Source: Brachionus plicatilis
Lineage: Eukaryota; Rotifera; Eurotatoria; Ploima; Brachionidae
Reading direction: 5' to 3'
DNA length: 64,000 bases
Assembly: GCA_010279815.1 (NCBI GenBank)
Contig: QEOQ01000303.1
Coordinates: 871,567-935,566, forward strand
Numbering within the stretch: position 1 is the first letter of the stretch; each line of letters opens with the position of its first letter. Positions 60,683 through 64,000 of the stretch are shown here, in pieces. A program made the position numbers and the translations under genes. The notes beneath the pieces are model-generated. The model was not told the DNA's origin and ran no database searches. It was given only the letters and a program-made list of their open reading frames with translations.

Positions 60683-62934
60683 TCAATTTTCTTGTGTTTC
60701 TTCATCTGATCCGCTCGAACTTTCCTTTTTTTTTATTAAAAAAAAAATTAATTCAAATTAAAAATTAAAAAGCAATTTAAATGCTCCCTACAGATTTTTG
60801 TCGTTTTCTTTTCTTTGATTTTTTATGCTTTCTACTTGACTTTTGTTCGTCTGTCTTTTCGCTTTTGCCAACTTCAGAATCCGAATTGTTTTTGCTATCC
60901 GGTTGCTCGTGATCTTTTTTGCTTATCTTCGACTCAGCCTCTGAATCTTTTGACAAAGATCGCGATCTCTTATTTTTTTTGCGTTTTTCCTTCTTTTTTT
61001 TAACATGATGTAGACATGATTCTTGCATTTGCTGCTGAAATTCATTAAACAACCGTTCACATTCTTTTTCATCATTAATAGCGGTAAAGGCCTCTTCGTT
61101 TGAAATTTTTTCCTTGACATCCTCAAACTTAGTTGATTCACCGACCTCCCATTTTTTCAACAAATTCTTAAATGACTGCTCAATTTTTTTAGCTTTTTTT
61201 TGCTCTTCTTTTTGTTTTTCTTTTTCTTTGTGCTCACACTTTTCCATTAGATGATTAAAAGCTAGTTTAATATTGGCCGGGTCTACAGATTCGATTCGTT
61301 TGTCTTGTTTTAAGAGCTCGCTGAATTCGTCCAAAGTTGTCTTGAGTTGAATTTCAATTTTTTTTTCTCTGACTATCTCTTTGATTAACTTTTTGTCGTC
61401 GTGAAACCTTGCCTTGAGATCATCGACATAAAATTTGAACAAATCTAATGGCGTGGATCCCTCTTGCATCAACAGCGCATTGAATCTTTCATCAGCGGAT
61501 ATAGTCGTATACAAATCCATCCATAGAGAAGTCGAATTTAGCTTACCTTGATCGTGCAGCTCGTCCAAAAGGCACAGAAACGCGTCTCGGTTCTTTCTCT
61601 CTTGGCGTCTGATCCACTTTCTCCTCTTTTGCAAATCTTCCACATGATCTTTTTCCAAAGAGCGTATGTGTTCCTCAAAGACAATCAACGCATCTTCTTT
61701 GTCCATATTTTGCAAGTCCATGTCCTGGGTAAAATGCGGGTCTTTGAACAAAAGCTTTTGTGCCTCATTCCATCTAGTCTTATAGCTTACTTTACTCATA
61801 GACTCTAAAATGTCCTTTAACACTTTAATGTTACGTTTTCTCATGTTTTTGGCTTCTTCTTTTTCCCTTTTTTCCAATATAACAACAATGTCGTCATAGA
61901 TATCGCGTCTATCTCGTTCAGGCACACTACTCCACACAGTTAAATGGGAAAACATTTTTTCCGCTTTGACATATTTTATGGTCGAACTCATATGCTCACA
62001 GCTTAGCAAAAATTTCTCCAATTCTTCTTTGTTTTGTTTTAGCTTGCGTCGTTCTTCTTCTTTTTCTTCCTTTTGCTTCTGAACTTTATAAGCGTTAAAG
62101 GCTTGTTTTTTTTCATTCAAATGCTTTAGACTGCCATAACGAGGATCAGTTGCGATTAACTTCAATGCTTGCTCCCAACTGGAATTACTTGACACATTTT
62201 TTTCTCTCAACAAATCTTTGAACGCTTCAATAGCCTTTTTTTTGTCCGTAAAGTCAAATGTTGTTTGAAGTTTTGAGTCGCCCGATTTTGGAGTCGAGCT
62301 GCCCAAATTGCTGTTATCACTGCCGTAAGCATCACTACTTACAGAATTGTTAGCCGATTGAGCTTCACTTGGAAGTTTAATTTCATTGAGTATTAATTTT
62401 TTTAAGTCTTGACTTGACGTTTCTTTGACTTCAGCAGCTTTTTTTTGTTCTAAATCAGTTTTTGAGCCTGATTTTATCACTTCTGCTTCTTGATATCCAG
62501 CTGGCCTTTCCCATCTAGTTTCCTTGGTGATTGTGTTATAATAATAAGGCTTTCCATCGTCTGTTTTGTATTCCATCCAAATATTTTTGGCCGAAGATTC
62601 ACTCGGAGATTTGAAGCCTTCGGGTTTTTCCCATCTAGATTCCTTGGTAACAGAATTGTAGTAGTATTTTCGACCTTCTGGTGTAAAATGCTCGCTCCAC
62701 AGACCGACCTCAGATTTAGCTTTTTCGCCAACCTTAGCAATCATTGGTGGTAAATTCCCAGCTGCAAAAAAGGCATTAATAAAGAACCGTCGCACAGAAT
62801 CAAAAATTACTTGGCATCATTGGAGGCATAAGCGGAGGCATGTTTGCGCCTGGTATAATTGGAGGCGGAAAAGGCATTGGCATGGACGGATTAAATAGAG
62901 GGTTAAAAGGAAATGGAGGTGTACTACCTGCCAT
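60683..62934 (-). CDS. PRPF40: PRPF40 (FBP11) pre-mRNA splicing factor
   Basis: Exon 1 (62811-62934) encodes a Pro/Met-rich start [14 protein letters not shown]…. Exon 2 begins at 62761; the 49-bp intron between (62762-62810) contains an in-frame ATG that is not the start. Two WW domains follow (W63 to about P91, with YYYN; W104 to about P132). Then come five FF-type domains, recognisable from [67 protein letters not shown] and [12 protein letters not shown], with charged coiled coils between, and a Lys/Arg/Ser-rich tail. PRPF40 is a U1 snRNP-associated protein bridging 5' and 3' splice sites and contacting the Pol II CTD. Unspliced, exon 2 ends at TAA 60777 (702 aa). A further splice, TCT|GTAGGG at 60792 to AAG|GAA at 60724, would give an acidic end [14 protein letters not shown] and stop at 60683. 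Confidence 0.93.
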
Positions 62935-64000
62935 CGTGTTTCTTCTTCACAATTAATTTATATAAAGGAATTTAAAATTTAAATGAAAATGAATATTTAT
63001 GTTATTAAACTAAGTGAATGTACTTTAACAAATTAATTATAGTCATAATTTCTTTTGTACGAAATGTGAAGACAAACAAAATGTCATGTGTTTATGACTA
63101 ACAAAACAAAATAGACAAATTTTTGGAATAAAAATTATTTTAAATTTTTTATTTAATTTATAAAATCAATCGAGCTTTAAAATAATTTGAGAAAGAATAA
63201 AGAAAAAATTCTTGTTTATCTGGTTTTAAGATTCGATCAATGAATTCCGATATTTAATATTATAATTGGTATAAGTGCCTCATTTTAAAGGATTTAGGGA
63301 TAAACTACGCTCAAACTTAATTTTTATTGCAGCAATAATTAATTTTATTTTTATTTGAAATTAAGTTTCTTATGAGTGCATTATTTTGACATATAAAAAT
63401 CTTATTTTTTATTTCAAAAGACAAATTTAATTGACATTTCAAACAAATTTTTTCTAATCCAGTAAATCAGTAAATATTTTTTTCAAAATTTTCATATTAA
63501 TGGTTCTATTTTATGTCATCAATAATTATGATTTTAATTCAAACAATTCCTACCTGGAGTGAATTCATTTAAAGGTATTTTTTATGTTTTTAAAAAAAAA
63601 GTTAATAATATTTTCAATTCTTTAAAAAAGAACTAAAAATATATTATAATTATGCATTTTTAAAAATAATTTTTAAATGTTGATTATGAATTTTTTAAAA
63701 ATAAATATTTTTAAATCGAAGTCTAATTCATACTAAAAGTTAAAAAATTCAATTAATACCATATATTTGAAAACATATTTCACCACCCTTTAAAACCAAC
63801 ATGACTTAAAATTTATTCTGCAACTCCATAAAATAAAAAATTCCAAATTTGTTTGTAAAGTGTGAAAATCAATTTAAATCTTTCATTTCTTCTATTCGTT
63901 AGTAAATTAATAATATTTTAAATTGTTTTTTTCGAAGCTATTCATTGCAATAAAAGCGTGCAATAAAACGACTTTTTTAATCTAAATTTAAACATATTTT
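62935..64000. other. Upstream region of PRPF40, AT-rich
   Basis: It contains the presumed promoter and leader of PRPF40. I see no coding sequence, RNA gene or clear repeat up to the right edge. Confidence 0.45.

Noticed and set aside
62762..62810. ATG at 62795 as the start of PRPF40
   Set aside because: It lies in a 49-bp intron; splicing joins the upstream MAGSTPP exon in frame.

Overview
The window is nuclear DNA from an animal. It is very AT-rich, and the genes have spliceosomal GT-AG introns. Acceptors are often weak (…TTTAAG or …AAAAG), and intron sizes fall into two groups, about 45-130 bp or 1-3 kb. The proteins are conserved animal proteins. The cadherin is a type III classical cadherin, with EGF and laminin-G modules between the cadherin repeats and the membrane. 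That type is typical of protostomes and other invertebrates and is absent from mammals. The low GC, short introns and gene content would fit a small protostome such as a rotifer, but the sequence does not fix the phylum.

Layout from left to right. On the minus strand is the 5' part of HUWE1, a giant HECT ubiquitin ligase (1-6206, running off the left edge), with a 3.1-kb intron full of transposon debris. Next is a complete G-protein alpha-o gene (8310-10511, minus). An 8-kb AT-rich stretch follows, carrying a dead LINE fragment and a tRNA-derived SINE-like element. Then come Rho1 (18761-19393, plus) and, tail to tail with it, a seven-exon formimidoyltransferase-cyclodeaminase gene (19673-22300, minus). 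A TENT4/TRF4 non-canonical poly(A) polymerase occupies 26390-32177 (minus); its C-terminus is lost in a 762-bp assembly gap. A 175-aa coding exon that I do not recognise lies at 33472-34000 (minus). A complete XPB/ERCC3 helicase gene is at 37081-39595 (plus). The N-cadherin-like gene (41575-53052, minus) has almost its whole ectodomain in one 8.9-kb exon. After 7.6 kb of non-coding and repeat DNA comes the splicing factor PRPF40 (60683-62934, minus).

The genes are ordinary housekeeping and signalling genes with no operon-like relationship. XPB (transcription and repair), PRPF40 (splicing), TENT4 (RNA tailing) and HUWE1 (protein turnover) are nuclear or general regulators. G-alpha-o, Rho1 and the cadherin act at the membrane and cortex. 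The enzyme gene belongs to histidine and folate metabolism.

The least expected material is in the non-coding DNA. I find at least five small inverted-repeat (MITE-like) structures, including one hAT-type copy with a perfect 8-bp target-site duplication. Two of these families occur together in the large introns of both HUWE1 and the cadherin. There are also a SINE-like element with a recognisable tRNA head, several 3' ends of retroelements, and a marked difference in codon composition between long and short exons of the same genes. I found no evidence for a novel multigene system.
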